Origin: Eonycteris spelaea
Taxonomy: Eukaryota > Chordata > Mammalia > Chiroptera > Pteropodidae
Assembly (NCBI GenBank): GCA_003508835.1
Contig: PUFA01000062.1
Span: 3,138,001 to 3,202,000 of the forward strand
Direction of reading: 5' to 3'
DNA length: 64,000 bases
Part shown: positions 23,481 through 36,290 of the stretch, piece by piece
Position numbering within the stretch: position 1 is the first letter of the stretch
How the letters are laid out: every line of letters begins with the position of its first letter
Made by a program: the position numbers and the translations under genes
Notes under the pieces: model-generated
Told to the model about the DNA's origin: nothing
Database searches by the model: none
What the model saw: only the letters and a program-made list of their open reading frames with translations

Positions 23481-25684
23481 TTAAGCACTATGAAGCATAT
23501 ACATAACAGTAGAACTTCCAATTTTGTTTGGCAAGCAAAATACAAAATTATCTTTTGGGAAACCTTTTTCCTAATTTGAGGTAGGATTTTAATTTTCTCC
23601 TATTTCTCACTCTCATTTTCTTTCATGTTTCTCTTCTTTCTGGAAAATATCTGCTTTTGAGACACCTATAAAAACTAAACAGAATTTCTTCCCAGGAGTC
23701 TGTTATTCCTATCATATCAGGAGTTAGTATTGAGAAAATTGGTTTTAAATGTTGAATTTTTACAAGATTAAAATATTCCTACACAATTCCTACTGCAAAC
23801 TTATTTGGACTAATGCTGCTAAAATAATTTAAATCAGGATGAATGGATTTTACTCTTGATTCAAAATCTCTTTGTATGGCCAGAGTGATGATTACATTAA
23901 CCAATCGACATATTTAACAATGCCCATAAAAATACAAATGTAGCTATATTAATGAATTTGAATGCCCTATATATTATGAATATAAAACAAATAAAATATA
24001 TACATATATTAGACATTTCTTTATACCATTACAAATCTACTCGGCCTCATCATTCTTTCCAGGCATGGTTGCAGAGAACAGGTCTGCACAGGTATTGACC
24101 CGTTGTGTAACCAGAATCTCCTTAGCTCAGCCCATATGAGCCTTCTCTTGACACCTGCAGCCTGAGTTGCTTAAACACACATGAACATAGTGCAAATGTG
24201 GGAGAGTTTGTGACCCATGTGGCAAAACCCGACCAATGTGGATACGAGTTGACAGATAAATGCACCACCCTTTCATCCTTCCAGTGGATAATTTTGAGAT
24301 ATAGTACATTCAATAAGTCTTTTTTCAGGTTTCACAGATCTAGCACCCAGTTGTACAGAGGAGTGGCCAACTGCATACTGTACCTCTGCATCACCTGCCC
24401 CTCCCTCTGCACCCATTGCTGTTCCTCCTGGCCCTTCCTGTTCCTCATTCTTGCTCCTGAAATTATATTTTTTTACTAAACCACTCATGCATCAGAGTTT
24501 CTCTCAGACTCTGCTTTTGGAGCTTCTGAGGCTGAGAAATCACATTAGAAAAAAAATATTTTAAAAAATCTATCTGGTCATTTACATATGGTGGTTTCTT
24601 TTAGCCAACTACAGAAAACTTAACTACTAGAGAATACTCCTTTGAAATTAAACATTTGCAGAAAATGACCACAGGCTGTTCGTTTTGAGTTTCAGTTTTC
24701 TTTAAAGTCAATTTCTGGTCTTCTATTTCATCCTCTAATAGCATTAAATATTTTTTAAAATTTAGCAAAAATCATATTCCATTAAGTCAGCAAAGGGCAT
24801 AGAAAATTTGCTTGTATATGAATCATTATTTAACTATAATTTAGTTGAGATAATACAAATTCATTACTTGTCTACTTATACTCTCATTTAAAATGTAAGT
24901 TTCGTGTAAAGAACTATTACTCTTATAGAAATGAAACACAAAGAATGAAATTCTATGTTTCATTCCTGTACTCAGAATAAACCATGACTTTGATGTAACA
25001 ATTAGAATAAATATTTTAACAATCTAAACAAAACAGAAAAAACATTGTATTCAAGTTCACACATCAATAATTGATAGAAAAGTGAGTTGTAAACTATAAA
25101 GTATTAATTTAAAGCTATATGAATTTAAATTTTCATTAGCTATGCTTGTACATATGCTTCAAAATTAGAACCCCTACATGCTATATAGATAAAAAATATC
25201 TTCCCTAATCTTTGGCCACTAGATGTCATGGCAGCTCCATATAAAAGCCAAAGGTGGGGCAGTTGCTGGATGAATTGCCTGCCCATTTTAGAACAACTGC
25301 TCTGTTATGCAGAGGTGTGTCATTCTGTATCTTATAAAGTCAGTCATTTTCAAAAGTTCAGAATCATTTTAAGCCAATATAAAAATGCAGTTAGTTTTGG
25401 GTCTTTTTATGCGGTGATAGGAAAGATGTGTTTATAAAGAAAATGGTTGAAACCATTCAAAAAATTCTGCTTTTGAATAATGTCACTGTTCTATATTTAC
25501 TCCAACTCCATTAAAAAAAAAATAAACAACAATCCTGTGACCATAGAAAATGGAAAACAAAAAGAAAGTTCTAAAAACCGACTGATAACAGCAAGACATA
25601 CTGGCTAATGAAAAGATATGAGGAAAAAATTGGGCTCTTGGGCAATGTATACCTGAGGGCAAAGGCGATATAGCATATATGGTA
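23481..25684. other. no gene recognised
   Basis: Mostly A+T-rich. The patch 24100-24500 is more G+C-rich and contains short overlapping frames on both strands, none with a recognisable domain. It may be an LTR-type repeat I do not know. Confidence 0.45.
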
Positions 25685-25890
25685 GTCAAAAGCATGGATT
25701 TGAACTCCTGAAAGCCTAGGATTTGATATGGATCTTGCCTTTAATATTTATATGATGTTTTATCTCCTTATCTATAAAAACGGGTTGATAATAGTTACCA
25801 CAAAAAGTTGTTTTAAGGTTCAAATAGGATGGTGACTATAAAGCTCTTAGCACAGTATACTGCACGTTGTAAACATTTAATGAAAGGGGC
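25685..25890 (+). mobile_element. MIR SINE
   Basis: 'tagtcaaaagcatggatttg', 'tttgatatggatcttgcctt', 'tatctccttatctataaaaa', 'gataatagttaccacaaaaa', 'aagctcttagcacagtatac' and 'aacatttaatgaaa' follow the MIR order from 5' to 3'. Confidence 0.65.
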
Positions 25891-27547
25891 TCTCATGATA
25901 AAGATGGAATTTCATACCTAACATTTAAAAATGAAAATCCCAATATTTCAAATGCAAAGAGAGGATAAGCTTTAGTAGTCAGTTTCTCAGGCAAGGAATA
26001 GTCCTTAAATGGGGTATAAAATAAACGATCCCTCTTCAAGTAAAGCTATTATGAGTGTTGGAATAAAATATACTGACTATGGCCATGGAAAAGAATTTCT
26101 CACTGAAATGACCCTCACTCATATCTGCAATGGCAAATCCTCTCTTTTATTATTATATTTTCTTATAGCAATGACAGTGTCCAAAAGACTCTTGCTTTTC
26201 TTCTCCTTACATTCCACCTCAGGGTTGGCAGTCTGAATCAGATGGTCTTCCTTCTGCTGGATACATCTGTTTCCACTCATTCAGTGGAGCATTTAATGTG
26301 GAAAGGGCAGCAGGGCATAATCCCCAAACCATAACTTCCAAAGGTCTAAACCAGAGCTGATCCCATGACACCTTCTTAATATGCACTGAATAATGCGATA
26401 TTGGAGGTGCCAGGACAGCAGACATCTTTGTTTAAATGTGGCTCTTCCAAAATAGTGATATATATGACACCGATAAAATAACTCATGTTTATTTGTGTGT
26501 ATTTGAATAAAGACCAGAAATAAAGACTGATATTTTTAAAGTGTTTCAGTACAGAATATTAACATAACTGTGTTTCAGAGGGATGAAAGGGGCAAATAAG
26601 AAGACAGGTGTGTTGTGATCTGGAAGGAAAGGCAAGATCAAGGAGAAGTAGTGAAGAGAGAGGCTTCGCCATCCATTTGTATGGCTTTGCTGGCTTTAGT
26701 AGGATTTAATAGTTTGTTCTTCTCCTCCTTGCTACAGCTTTCAGAAAACTTTGGTGTAAAATCTGAACAAAGAGACTGAAGATGAGATAAAAAAAAATCT
26801 AGTGAATAAAAGGATTTACTTCAATAACTCCCCAAATCCTACCACAAGCGAATACTATAAGGCAGAAAATGAATCAGCCACAGTACTAACAACTACAGTA
26901 TGAAACAATGATTCATATGAAGGGCAGCATAATTACTGTGAATATCAGATTGGATTTCAAAATGAGGAAAGAATATTTTTGTACTTTCTTGGCTATGGAT
27001 AAACATAATTGATTTATGAATAAGATGAGGGTCCAGCTAATCTGGCAAATATATTGTATTTCATGTAGAAATTAGTGTAAAGTCATTTTTCACATTTCTA
27101 CGTGAAACCCAATATTCACATGCCAGGGAAGCGAGGAGGTTCAGTGGCTGTAGCATACCTGCAGCCCAGCCCTGGCAAAATCAGTGGTGCACACAGCTTG
27201 AAAGAAGGATGGCAATGGTGGATTTATTCATTTGTTTAGTTATTTAAATAAAAATTAGAAAGTGTGAGCACCCTCCTTCCCCAGGCTATTCTGAGAAAAT
27301 TTCTTCAGTCTTGTTTCTTGCAGAAGCTGCATCCATCTGGTCCACAGCACAGCACATGTACCCTTCTGAAGTCACTGCTGCACTATGAGCTTCCCATCAA
27401 TACTGAGTTTGAAGGGCTGGGAAAAATCACGTTAGATATATTTTATATATAGAATGACAGGTCCTGTTAGGTTCTTTGAGTCATTTGTCCTGGGATGACT
27501 GTAGTCTCTCGGTTAAGTGGCGCTAATTTACTACCCTGTTTACAGAG
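25891..27547. other. no feature recognised
   Basis: Unique-looking sequence. Short frames at 26009-26236 (+), 26219-26425 (-) and 27264-27452 (+) have no protein-like features. Confidence 0.5.
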
Positions 27548-27768
27548 GCAGGATGGGATAGTGGTTAAAGCCAGGGACCTAGTCAAACATCCTAGGTTTG
27601 AATCTTGGTTCTGCTAAGTATAAGCTGTGTGACTTGGGTAAATATTTAACCTGTATATGCCTCAGTTTTCTTATCTGTAAAATGGGTGATGCCTCCCCGA
27701 ATCGTCTGTTATGATAATATTCATGAAGTGCCTGGCATAACGGTATATGTTAAGTAATAGTTATACAT
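27548..27768 (+). mobile_element. MIR SINE, near full length
   Basis: One of the best preserved MIRs here: 'ggcaggatgggatagtggtt', 'taggtttgaatcttggttct', 'ataagctgtgtgacttgggt', 'tgcctcagttttcttatctg', 'taaaatgggtgatgcctc', 'aagtgcctggcataacg'. The box A and box B remnants of the tRNA head are both visible. Confidence 0.85.
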
Positions 27769-28129
27769 TTGGTCTTTTTAATAACTATGATGAAAACAGG
27801 ACATACAGGTTTAAGAGACATTTTTGTAGTTGAAAGTGACCTTAGGGATCGTTTAGTATAAATCCCTCATTTTAAAGATATAAAAATGTCCCGAAGTTCT
27901 TCTACTTAATAAAATAGTATAACTAGCATCTGAATGTAGGTTTCTTAATTTTCTGGCTGTTTTTTCCTTCACCACATAATTCTGACTCTACAAATAAATG
28001 TTTAAAAAAAGAGTCCATAAATATATATTTTTTTAATTTAAGAAAATACTGTGATAAGTGCAGTAGTAATATTAGGAATTAAAGTTGTATAAATAATACA
28101 AAGCCATATTGAGTTTATAAAGTATCTGC

Positions 28130-28400
28130 TACAAGTAAGTTTAGCTTCATTTGATGGCAAACCCCAAATGTCTTAAATAAGATAATAGTTTATTTCTCTT
28201 CCATATGAAAGAAACGAGAACAGAGAGCAGGGCTCTCAAAGTGGCTCTACAGTCATCAGAAACCTGGGCTCCTTCTGCCATCTTATTCCATCATCCTCTG
28301 AACGACTTTCATTCTCAAGGTCACCTCTTGTTCTAAAATGCCTGCTACAAACCCTGCTCTCACGTCAGCTGTTCAGAATGCAGAAAGATAAAGGGAGAAA
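28130..28400 (-). mobile_element. ancient LTR-type repeat (family A), antisense
   Basis: Its motifs are 'gataatagtttatttctctt', 'tacagtcatcagaaacctgg', 'gctccttctgccatcttatt', 'ctcaaggtcacctcttgttc' and 'aatgcagaaagataaaggga'. In complement they give the family A order (ggagcctgggtccctgatgac, then aaataaacttctatc). It is antisense to the copy at 30200-30715. Confidence 0.4.
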
Positions 28401-29439
28401 GGACAAACAGATATTTTCTAAAGGAATTAGTGTTCTTTTAGCACTAATTCATTCTAGGAAGTTCCATATCATCTTCCACTTACATCTCATCCTGAACTTT
28501 GTCACATGTCACGCCTGGCTTCAGGGAGGACTGCAAAAATGCTTTTTTTTTTTTTTTTTTTTTACCAATTATCAATTAAAACCTGCATTCTTTCATTGAG
28601 GAAAGAGAGTAATGTATATGGGATGGTAACTAACCATCTCTCTGTTATAGACAGGATTATTTTTTCCTACCCCATTTTCTCCTCACATTTCCTTTTCTCT
28701 TATCTTGAATCTAAAATTTCAGACTTGAACTAAGAAAAATCACATATCCCGTGTAGGAGAAAAATAGCATTTCTCTTCCTAAAAGGATGTTGTATCTGTA
28801 TGTTAAGAGCTTACTGCTGAAGAAACAAATCAATTTATTCTAGACTAGAGGTAAAAAGGGAAAACTATTATAATAAACTATAATAATCCTTCATGGAACT
28901 CAAAGGTAGGAATGAAGGAATTCCAAGACACGGAAATACAGGCAGTGTTTTTTTTTTTTTTTTTTCAATTTCATGTCATTGCTTCTTTCTATCCATGCTT
29001 TTTCTTTCTTTTTGAAGAGTTGTTTCTACTGTGCTCAAGGTCAAGATGCCAGTAAGAGACAGATCTGGGATTTGCATTCATATCCTCTAATTCAGGCTCT
29101 ATGATAACCTTGGTTTTAACATTCTGCCCTTCTTCCTCTAGCGTAAAGCAACAGAGTCCCTTCTTACCTATTTACTGTTAGCTCCAGATTATAGTGACTT
29201 TTTATGTATTCGAATACAATAACTACCTATGTGGCTCAGAGCCTTAAAGTCTGACTTCCAAAAATGCTTTATGGGGTCTATGATGCTACTTGGCACTGCA
29301 TAGTAACCGATCTCCCATTCTCATACATCTTCTTTTCTCAAGCTATGCATTCTCATCGATTGATGTCAAATGTTCTGACTACCACATCACACCGATGATT
29401 TCCAAATAGACATTTCCATTTTAGACCTCCCTCCTGAAT
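28401..29439. other. no gene; two long T homopolymers
   Basis: T runs of about 21 (28542-28562) and 18 (28948-28966) could be the poly(A) tails of antisense retrocopies. I could not recognise a parent transcript to the right of either. Confidence 0.5.
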
Positions 29440-30130
29440 CCCAGATCCTTATGTTATGTGAGTATTGGTCCCTTTCCCAGGTGTTTCTTGGTATCTCTAC
29501 TATTTTCAAATTCAACATATCCATGATCTTATTTTGAATGTTCTGCCTTAACTGCATGTACCCAGTCATCCAGTAATCTTCCTGTCCCTTCACTTCTACT
29601 GCCAATTAATCTCCAAGTTAATTCCGTCTCCTAAAGCTCTTATTTCTTATGGGTATTGACATGAGTAATATCCTTGTAATTTTGCTTTTGTAAAATTGCA
29701 GCTGCCTCCTAAACCTTATCCCTGTTTCCAGGCTCATCTATTCTCTGTATTGTCTCAAGACTAATCTTTTAAATTATAAATGTGGTTCTGTCACTTTCCC
29801 ACTTAAAATTAATCAGCATCTCCCTTTTACCTGCAGAACAATGGCCAATTTTTTTTGGTGGCCATAGCCAGCTGTTTATGGACTGATTTTTTCCTATCTA
29901 GCCAGTCTCATCTCCATCTATTCCTCCATGTGCTTTGGCTTTATACAACTATTTGTAATTCCTTAAATGCAACAGCAAAGTTCACACTTCTATGATACCG
30001 AACATATTTTTATTTTCCTGTGCCCTCAAGGCCTTCATTCTTCTCAGTCATCTTCATGTACTTCTACTTACCTTACGAGACTCAGTTCAAGCATCAGTTC
30101 TTATCTGAAGGTCTACTTGATCAGCAAGTT
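29440..30130 (+). mobile_element. L2 LINE, ORF end and 3' UTR
   Basis: The L2 end is legible. 'tctgtcactttcccacttaa', 'cagcatctcccttttacctg', 'agaacaatggccaat' and 'atggactgattttttcctat' come first. 'tctcatctccatctattcct', 'atgtgctttggctttataca', 'tgtgccctcaaggccttcat' and 'gagactcagttcaagcatca' follow. The 3' terminus continues at 30720 after an intervening repeat. Confidence 0.55.
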
Positions 30131-30199
30131 AGATTAGAAGTTTGTTCTTTGTTGGATCGCATATTGTGCATATTTAAGAAGATATAGGATGAGCAGATT

Positions 30200-30715
30200 A
30201 AAATAGATGTTACAGTTGCCTCCCACTTTCTGGTCTGTCCTTATTTAGTAAAAGGATTTAATCAGGCATATGGTTGCCCAAATGAGAACTAATTACCCAG
30301 CATCGCTGTAGTATGTGTGACCATGAGACTGAGTTTTGTGCACAATATTTTGTGCACAGAATGGTGTGTACAACTTCTGAGACCACTCTTTAAAGTAAAA
30401 GGTATGCCCTTCCCTTACCCCTTTCTCCTTTTCATCCACTGATTGGAACATGAGTATAGGGGACAATTTTTGACTTTGCAGAGATGGGCAACACCCTGGA
30501 ATGGCAGAGCAGCAAGACAGAAGAGATTTATGTCCCTGATACTGCGGAGCTACTGTATCTGCTGTAGACTGCCTACAGTCAGACTGTGTGTGTTGAAGAT
30601 AAACTGCATTGTTTAAGCCCCTGTTGAGGATATTTATAACCTAAGACAAATATTCAGTTGCAACAGGTCCTGTAGCCTGGCTAACATGCCCACTCTTCTA
30701 TAAGACTATAAAAGC
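30200..30715 (+). mobile_element. ancient LTR-type repeat (family A) inserted in L2
   Basis: 'attacccagcatcgctgtag', 'tgtgaccatgagactgagtt', 'aaagtaaaaggtatgccctt', 'aatggcagagcagcaagaca', 'tttatgtccctgatactgcg', 'tagactgcctaca' and 'gcattgtttaagcccctgtt' are in family A order. It separates two collinear L2 pieces. Confidence 0.45.
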
Positions 30716-30719
30716 AGTT

Positions 30720-30805
30720 ACGGAACTTAGACTTATTAATCTTTGCATACTTAACACCTAGCACAGAACCTAAATCACAATATGCCATCGAAGGCGTTGT
30801 TTAGA
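30720..30805 (+). mobile_element. L2 LINE 3' terminus
   Basis: 'ttaatctttgcatacttaac', 'acctagcacagaacctaaat' and 'cacaatatgccatcgaaggc' correspond to the very end of L2 (cccagcacctagcacagtgcctggcacatagtaggcgctc). It is collinear with 29440-30130. Confidence 0.5.
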
Positions 30806-31374
30806 GAAGGATAAAGTTGTAAGTGAATACAAGTTAGAACTTTTGTGGTTACACTGTAACTAGGCAATAATTCTTCGTTTCTGAGATCTCTTCGAACTCA
30901 TCTCAGGTTTCTACCGGTATATCCAGAGATACCTCCTTCTCCTGTCATTCTTCCCACGCATTTTTTTAGCCTTAGGAGATGGAGCACTAGACATTTCTTA
31001 AGTAGCTACCAATATTTAAACTCCAGTAAGTCACTTTTGATTTTTTCTTTCCCACCCACCCTATAACATGTAATCTCCGATTGGGTTGGGGAAACTTCTG
31101 TACCTTCATGATTAAGTTTTCTTTACTCTAAGTCTCGCGGCATAAACTCCATGATATTAGTCCTCAGTCTGTGACTTTATCTGTGTAACCACGCTTTTTG
31201 TAATTTAAGATGCCCTTTTCTCTTTTAAAACCTCCTCTTTTGGTTTTCAAGGCAACTGACTCTGAGACAAACTGAAACAAAGAAGTGAGTTCAAAACCTT
31301 AGTTCATTTCTTTATCCTGATCTTCTCTTTTCTTATGACAAAGAATGTCAGTAACAAATCATGTTAAGTCAGAT
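30806..31374. other. no feature recognised
   Basis: Unique-looking sequence with no open frame of note and no nameable repeat. Confidence 0.5.
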
Positions 31375-31700
31375 GGAAAAAGATGAGAACTATATGAATA
31401 CACTCGACATGGGATATAAAAACTGAAAGCAGCAAATGAATGGGACAAATGAACAAAAACTCGTAGACACAGACAACAGTATGGTGGTTACCAGAGGGAA
31501 ATGGGGAGGGGAGTGGAGGGGAGAGGTAGCAAAGGGTAAAGGGAATCAACTACATGGTGTGGAAGATTTAACTTTGGATGGTGAGCACACAAGGCAATAT
31601 ACAGATGATGTATTAAAGAAGTATACACTAGAAACCTATAAACTTTTATTAACCAATGTCGCCTCAATAAATTTAATAAAAAATAAAATCAAAATATAAA
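31375..31700 (+). mobile_element. L1 3' end, lineage resembling bat L1
   Basis: This is the 3' UTR of a relatively young L1. It contains 'cgtagacacagacaacagta', 'tggtggttaccagagggaaa' and the G-rich 'ggggaggggagtggagggga' (a typical L1 3' G-tract). The end is 'gtatacactagaaacctata', 'aacttttattaaccaatgtc' and 'cctcaataaatttaataaaa', then A-rich DNA. Decay is low compared with the L1M pieces. I recall this terminal 'ttattaaccaatgtcacc' motif from bat genomes. It is 5' truncated. Confidence 0.75.
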
Positions 31701-31869
31701 AATTTATTGCCAAGGAAATTTATGTTATTATCTTAAAATATCCCCATCCTGTTATATGGTTGTAGCAAATTCATTAATGTAAAGAGTTCTGATTTTATTC
31801 AGAAAAAAAGTCTGATATTCTGTTTGTGTATAAAAGATATATATAAAAAAACTTTCTACGTTCTGCCTC

Positions 31870-32280
31870 CCCAGCTTCTATAATAGCCTGAGAAGGCTGG
31901 AGATGCAAAAGAAGACCAGAGACAATACTTATGAGTTTACAAAATGAATTTTTCTCCTTGGCACACAGAAAGACATATTTCCCAGCAGGCCCCATATATA
32001 GGTTGACTGTGTCACTGAGCTCTTTGAATGGAAAGTGAGTAACATGCCACTTCCAGGCCTGACCATAAAAAGTCCCAGTGTGAGCTCTCACCCCAACCAC
32101 ACAGCAGGAAGGAAGGGCTTTGAGATGATGAAGCACGATGAAAAGAGCCCGAATCCTGAGTTGACCAGTTGGAAGAGCTTCTTAGGCATCTCCTGGCCAA
32201 GAACTTCAGCTCTGGTTTTTATATGAACAAGAATATTGTATTAAGCCACTGTGATCATGGGGATTGAGGTTGTTTATTAC
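31870..32280 (+). mobile_element. ancient LTR-type repeat (family A or relative)
   Basis: 'aacatgccacttccaggcct', 'gaccataaaaagtcccagtg', 'agagcccgaatcctgagttg', 'gtattaagccactgtgatca' and 'tggggattgaggttgtttat' are in the order of a common old repeat ending 'gttaagccactgagattttggggttgtttgttac'. The minus-strand frames across it are incidental. Confidence 0.4.
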
Positions 32281-33794
32281 AAATTAACATCAATAATACA
32301 TTTAGAAAAGTCATTATAGGAATCAAAGAATTAAGAGCTGCATTTGAAAGAAAGCAACCGAGAGGAGGGAGGAAGGATGGGAGTTGGAGTCAAGAAATGT
32401 GGTCTTCAACTGAGCTGTCATAATAAATAATCAGGAGAGGTTCCTGGAGGTGTTAACAGCTATCAGAACTTTAAAAGAACCAGGTGGCTAATATTTAGTT
32501 AAGATGTTTTTAAAATTATATATTTGACACATATAAAATGATACTCTCGGGAACTCAGCATTCAGCCTAAGAACCAGAACATTATCATTATTGTTGAAAC
32601 CATAACCGTATGGATACATTTTAGAAACATGATGAAGAAAAGCAAACCTCAAATTATATTAAATGATAACATATTTTATAAAGCTCAAAAAACTCCCAAT
32701 AATAAGGTATTTAAGGATACATACGTGTTTAGTTTTTATGTTGCTATGCTATGCTCTTTTGCCTAAACCTGCAGTAAAACCTTGTTTGAATTTTGTTGGT
32801 ACCCTAGGATTTGGACCAAGGAAATTCTCAAAGGACAATGAAACATAAAATGTTACATGCATTGAATTGAGAGATTGTGACAAAGCAGTAGGTGGGAGCC
32901 AGAGGTGATTAGAACCATATAAACCACTCCCTTAGCCTGAAACCCTAGAGAAATAGAGGGATGGACTCTAAATTTCCTATTCTAGGCAGAAGAAACATTC
33001 GAATAAAGAGCAGGATGACTGAATAGCTGTGAGAACTTGGGGATATCCAGAGAGCTGGCACCTGGGCTACATTTGAATGAATTTTAGTTTATTTTAGTTT
33101 CATGCTATTGGCACAGTTAAAAAAAAGGTTGTATTGTTTCATTTTGTTTTGCTTCTGATCTGTGTTCCTAAGGAGGCCACCTAGATTTTTGATGAAGGTG
33201 AAAGAAGAATGCTATTAGTAAAAGCAGCTTTTGAAAAACTTATATTTAACAAAGTTCACAATTACTTAAGTAATTAACTAATCAAGATATTCACTGAGTG
33301 TCTACTGTCTTGCAGTCACTGTGAAAATACTATAGCTCTTTCTCTCATAACTCTTGCTTTAGGTTTAAGGTCTTGACATCAGCAGTGCTTAACAAACAAC
33401 TACAGTGTTTCTCCTTTAGATTGACACTGTGCTGATTAGCAGCTGGGATAATGTGGACCACTACAGGAAGATCTTTGTCAGAATCTTTAGGATGGAGGGC
33501 AGGGACTCTTGCCAACACAGAGTGGCTTGGCACAGAGAAGCCATGGTACACTGATAGCCTTTCTAGAAAATTGGTGGTTTTGATGTTGCTCAGGGTTGCT
33601 TGGCTCCCTCTACCTGCAAAAGGGCAATTTTATAATCCAGGAGAAGAGGATTCAGGCTGACATGAAGTGGGTGAAGGTGATATTTATCATATGGGCACAT
33701 AAAATATTGTACATAAAATTGTAATGAATGGAACAAACTAACAGGCAACTCTCCTTCTGTTTGTATACTTGAATCTCCTTCTGTTTGTATTACC
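32281..33794. other. no feature recognised
   Basis: Unique-looking sequence. The overlapping frames at 33345-33802 on both strands have no domain signature. Confidence 0.5.
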
Positions 33795-34030
33795 TTGAAC
33801 ATATAATCTTACTTTTTGGAGTCTGTTTTTCATCTGTTAAGTGAAGGCTACCTATACTGATTATACAGCATTTTTTTCAAAGATGAAATAAAATAATAGA
33901 TATGAATAAATTTTGTTCTTTAAGGTGCTCTGCAAATGTAAGAGACTCAAGATTAGAAAACTGTAGAACTACACTGAATGAGACGTGAATTGGAATACAT
34001 GACCTTTGAAACCATTTCCAGTTCTAACTT
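33795..34030 (+). mobile_element. possible MIR-related SINE fragments
   Basis: 'aatcttactttttggagtct' and 'gtttttcatctgttaagtga' resemble the MIR core. 'atgacctttgaaaccatttc' and 'cagttctaacttt' resemble the MIR3-type ending (agatgatctctgaggtcccttccagctctaac). The identification is weak. Confidence 0.3.
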
Positions 34031-35214
34031 TTTGTTCATTCACTCAGCTAATATTTACTGAAGTATATTCAGTGTTGTTCTAGGTATTTCAGATACATCT
34101 GGAAAAAGAGTATTCGCAGATTCATTTCTATGAATTTTATCAACATAATCTTTGCATAGATTTATTTCTAGAAAATGATCGTGGAGTCCTGAAACTTCAA
34201 CATGAACTTAAAGAAAAATTTCTTTTTGTAGAGAGAAACAATATAAAATTATATTGATAAATATAAAAAATAAGCCATTAGAATTCATTTTTTAGAAACA
34301 TATGTGAGTAAATTTGTTGACCTCACATTACTGTAGCTTTTCCAAAGTGCCGTAGTGTGGAAATTTTCCAAATCCCTTCTCTTATTATGAAAGTTAAAGA
34401 AAAGCTGATTGGGACAAGACACCCTATTGACATATATATTTTGCATATGTCTCCCTAAGGATGAATGACTAGATGATCTGCATGCGTGTATTTGAGACGT
34501 GCCAAAGAAAATTCACATTGGAACCGGACTTTAAATCTAGTTTTATTTGGGGATAGTATTTTAACTAAAAAATCTCTTTTCTTTCTGCTTAATTTACTTG
34601 ACACATTGAGAACTTTGAGTGATATGTGGAGCCTGGCTTGATGACACTGTTGAGACAGTTCTTCTACTCTGTTCTGTCCTCAGAATACACCTCAAATTTT
34701 CACTCTGCAAGTGTCCAAGCCTTTGAAGTTGACACAGACTCTTGCTGAACCCCATTCTCTACAGTTGTGAAAAATCATGGTCCTCTGTTTTGGCCCAACT
34801 CTCTGGGAGAGAACATCTACAATCATGCTTCTGTAAGGCGGTGATAGTGACATGCTACACTCTGTCCTCACTCAGACTTTTCAAAACCCAGTTGTATTGC
34901 TAAATAACACTCATGGTATCCAACATTACCAAAGCTTTATATCCTTTCCTTAACCAGTCTCCTAGAAAAGTCCTTTGAACAGAGCAAGTCAAATTAGCCC
35001 TTTTGATTTGGGCTAGATATTTGCTGTACATACTAAAACAATTTCCTGCTATGTCCTGACACTGCTTATTGGTAAAACTATTAGGTGTACTGCAACATGT
35101 GTATATCTTTTACTGATGTGTCTGCAGATTCTCCAGGTGTTTGGAACCAATTTGAAAGTTTTCTTGACTTTATATAATCTAAGCATCCTTTCACTGATAT
35201 AGTAATTTCAGCAG
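34031..35214. other. no gene recognised
   Basis: 'cactcagctaatatttactg' near 34045 may be the start of the unnamed repeat seen at 1125 and 58610. I recognise nothing else. Confidence 0.45.
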
Positions 35215-35760
35215 ACTGGCAGGTAGACTTGTGGCTCCCATGATCTTTGCTTCCTGATATATAGGCCTTTGTGTGATTCTCTCCCCCTTGCTCATAGCAA
35301 CGTAGATAGACTGTGGCAAAGTAACCGGATATACATGATCATGTGTATGTGATTATGTTACATAAGGTTATAATGCCTGTCTGGCAAGGAGACTCTCTCA
35401 CCCTTGCTGGCTTTGATGAAGCAAGCTGCCATATTGTGAGCTGCCTGCATAGAGGTCACATGGCAGAAAACTAGGGTGACCCCTGGCTGAGAGCCAGCAA
35501 GAAGTGGGGGCCCTTGGTCCAACAAATTGCAAGGAACCAAATACTACAAACAACCATGTGAGCTTGGAAGCAGATTCTTTCTCAGTTAAGCTTCAGATGA
35601 GGCTACGGCCCTGGCCAATATCTTTATAGCAGACTTGTGAGATCCTGAGCAGAGAACTCAGCTAAATTGACCAATAGGAATTATGAAATAATAAGTGTGG
35701 GTTGTTTTAAGCTGCTAGTTTGTGGTAATTAGATACATAGCAATAGATAACTAAAAGACT
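35215..35760 (+). mobile_element. MLT1 (MaLR) LTR
   Basis: The MLT1 order is clear: 'gatgaagcaagctgccatat', 'tgtgagctgcctgcatagag', 'gtcacatggcagaaaactag', 'ctgagagccagcaagaagtg', 'ccatgtgagcttggaagcag', 'cttcagatgaggctacggcc', 'gttgttttaagctgctagtt', 'catagcaatagataactaaa'. Its length is close to that of a full LTR. No internal MaLR sequence is seen, so it is probably solo. Confidence 0.7.
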
Positions 35761-35999
35761 AGATCCTTGAGACTGGTGGTGGTTGACAGATCTTCAAACA
35801 CAGAGAATCTGGATCATAAGAATGTTTGCCTAGAAGTCATCGAACTGAGAAGATGTTTATAAATCAATGAGGAAACCTTTGGAATCCACCTTAGACCATA
35901 TAAAATATACCTACCGTAGCTACCTCATAATGCTAAATGGCAGTACATGCGATAAACACAGCAAAGAATTTTCACTACTTCTTATGGCATTAGGGAAGG

Positions 36000-36290
36000 T
36001 GTGAAAGCAGGCAGACTTTTACTAGACCTTGAAAAAAGGTTAGAAATTGCTTACATGGCCTAAGTGGCGGGAGGAAGGTGTAGTTCAGGAAGGATAAACA
36101 GCATAAACAAAGGTAACAGAGGTAGCATTGTTTAGAGGGTTATCTGAGAGAAGATGATCAAAATGCCTGCATGATCTCAGTAATGAAGACAGTGTGAGGA
36201 AAAGAGTGATTAGAGAACACAGAGTTTATTTTGTGGAAAACCCTTAATGCAAGGCAAGAAGTCTAAACATCACCCTTTGAACCTATGGTT
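36000..36290 (+). mobile_element. ancient mammal-wide repeat (unnamed family)
   Basis: 'aggcagacttttactagacc', 'taagtggcgggaggaaggtg', 'tagttcaggaaggataaaca' and 'gcataaacaaaggtaacaga' echo the pattern 'aggcattccaggcagagggaacagcatgtgcaaaggcc'. It is highly decayed. Confidence 0.3.

Noticed and set aside
28542..28966. Two long T runs as poly(A) tails of antisense retrocopies
   Set aside because: No parent transcript could be recognised to the right of either run.
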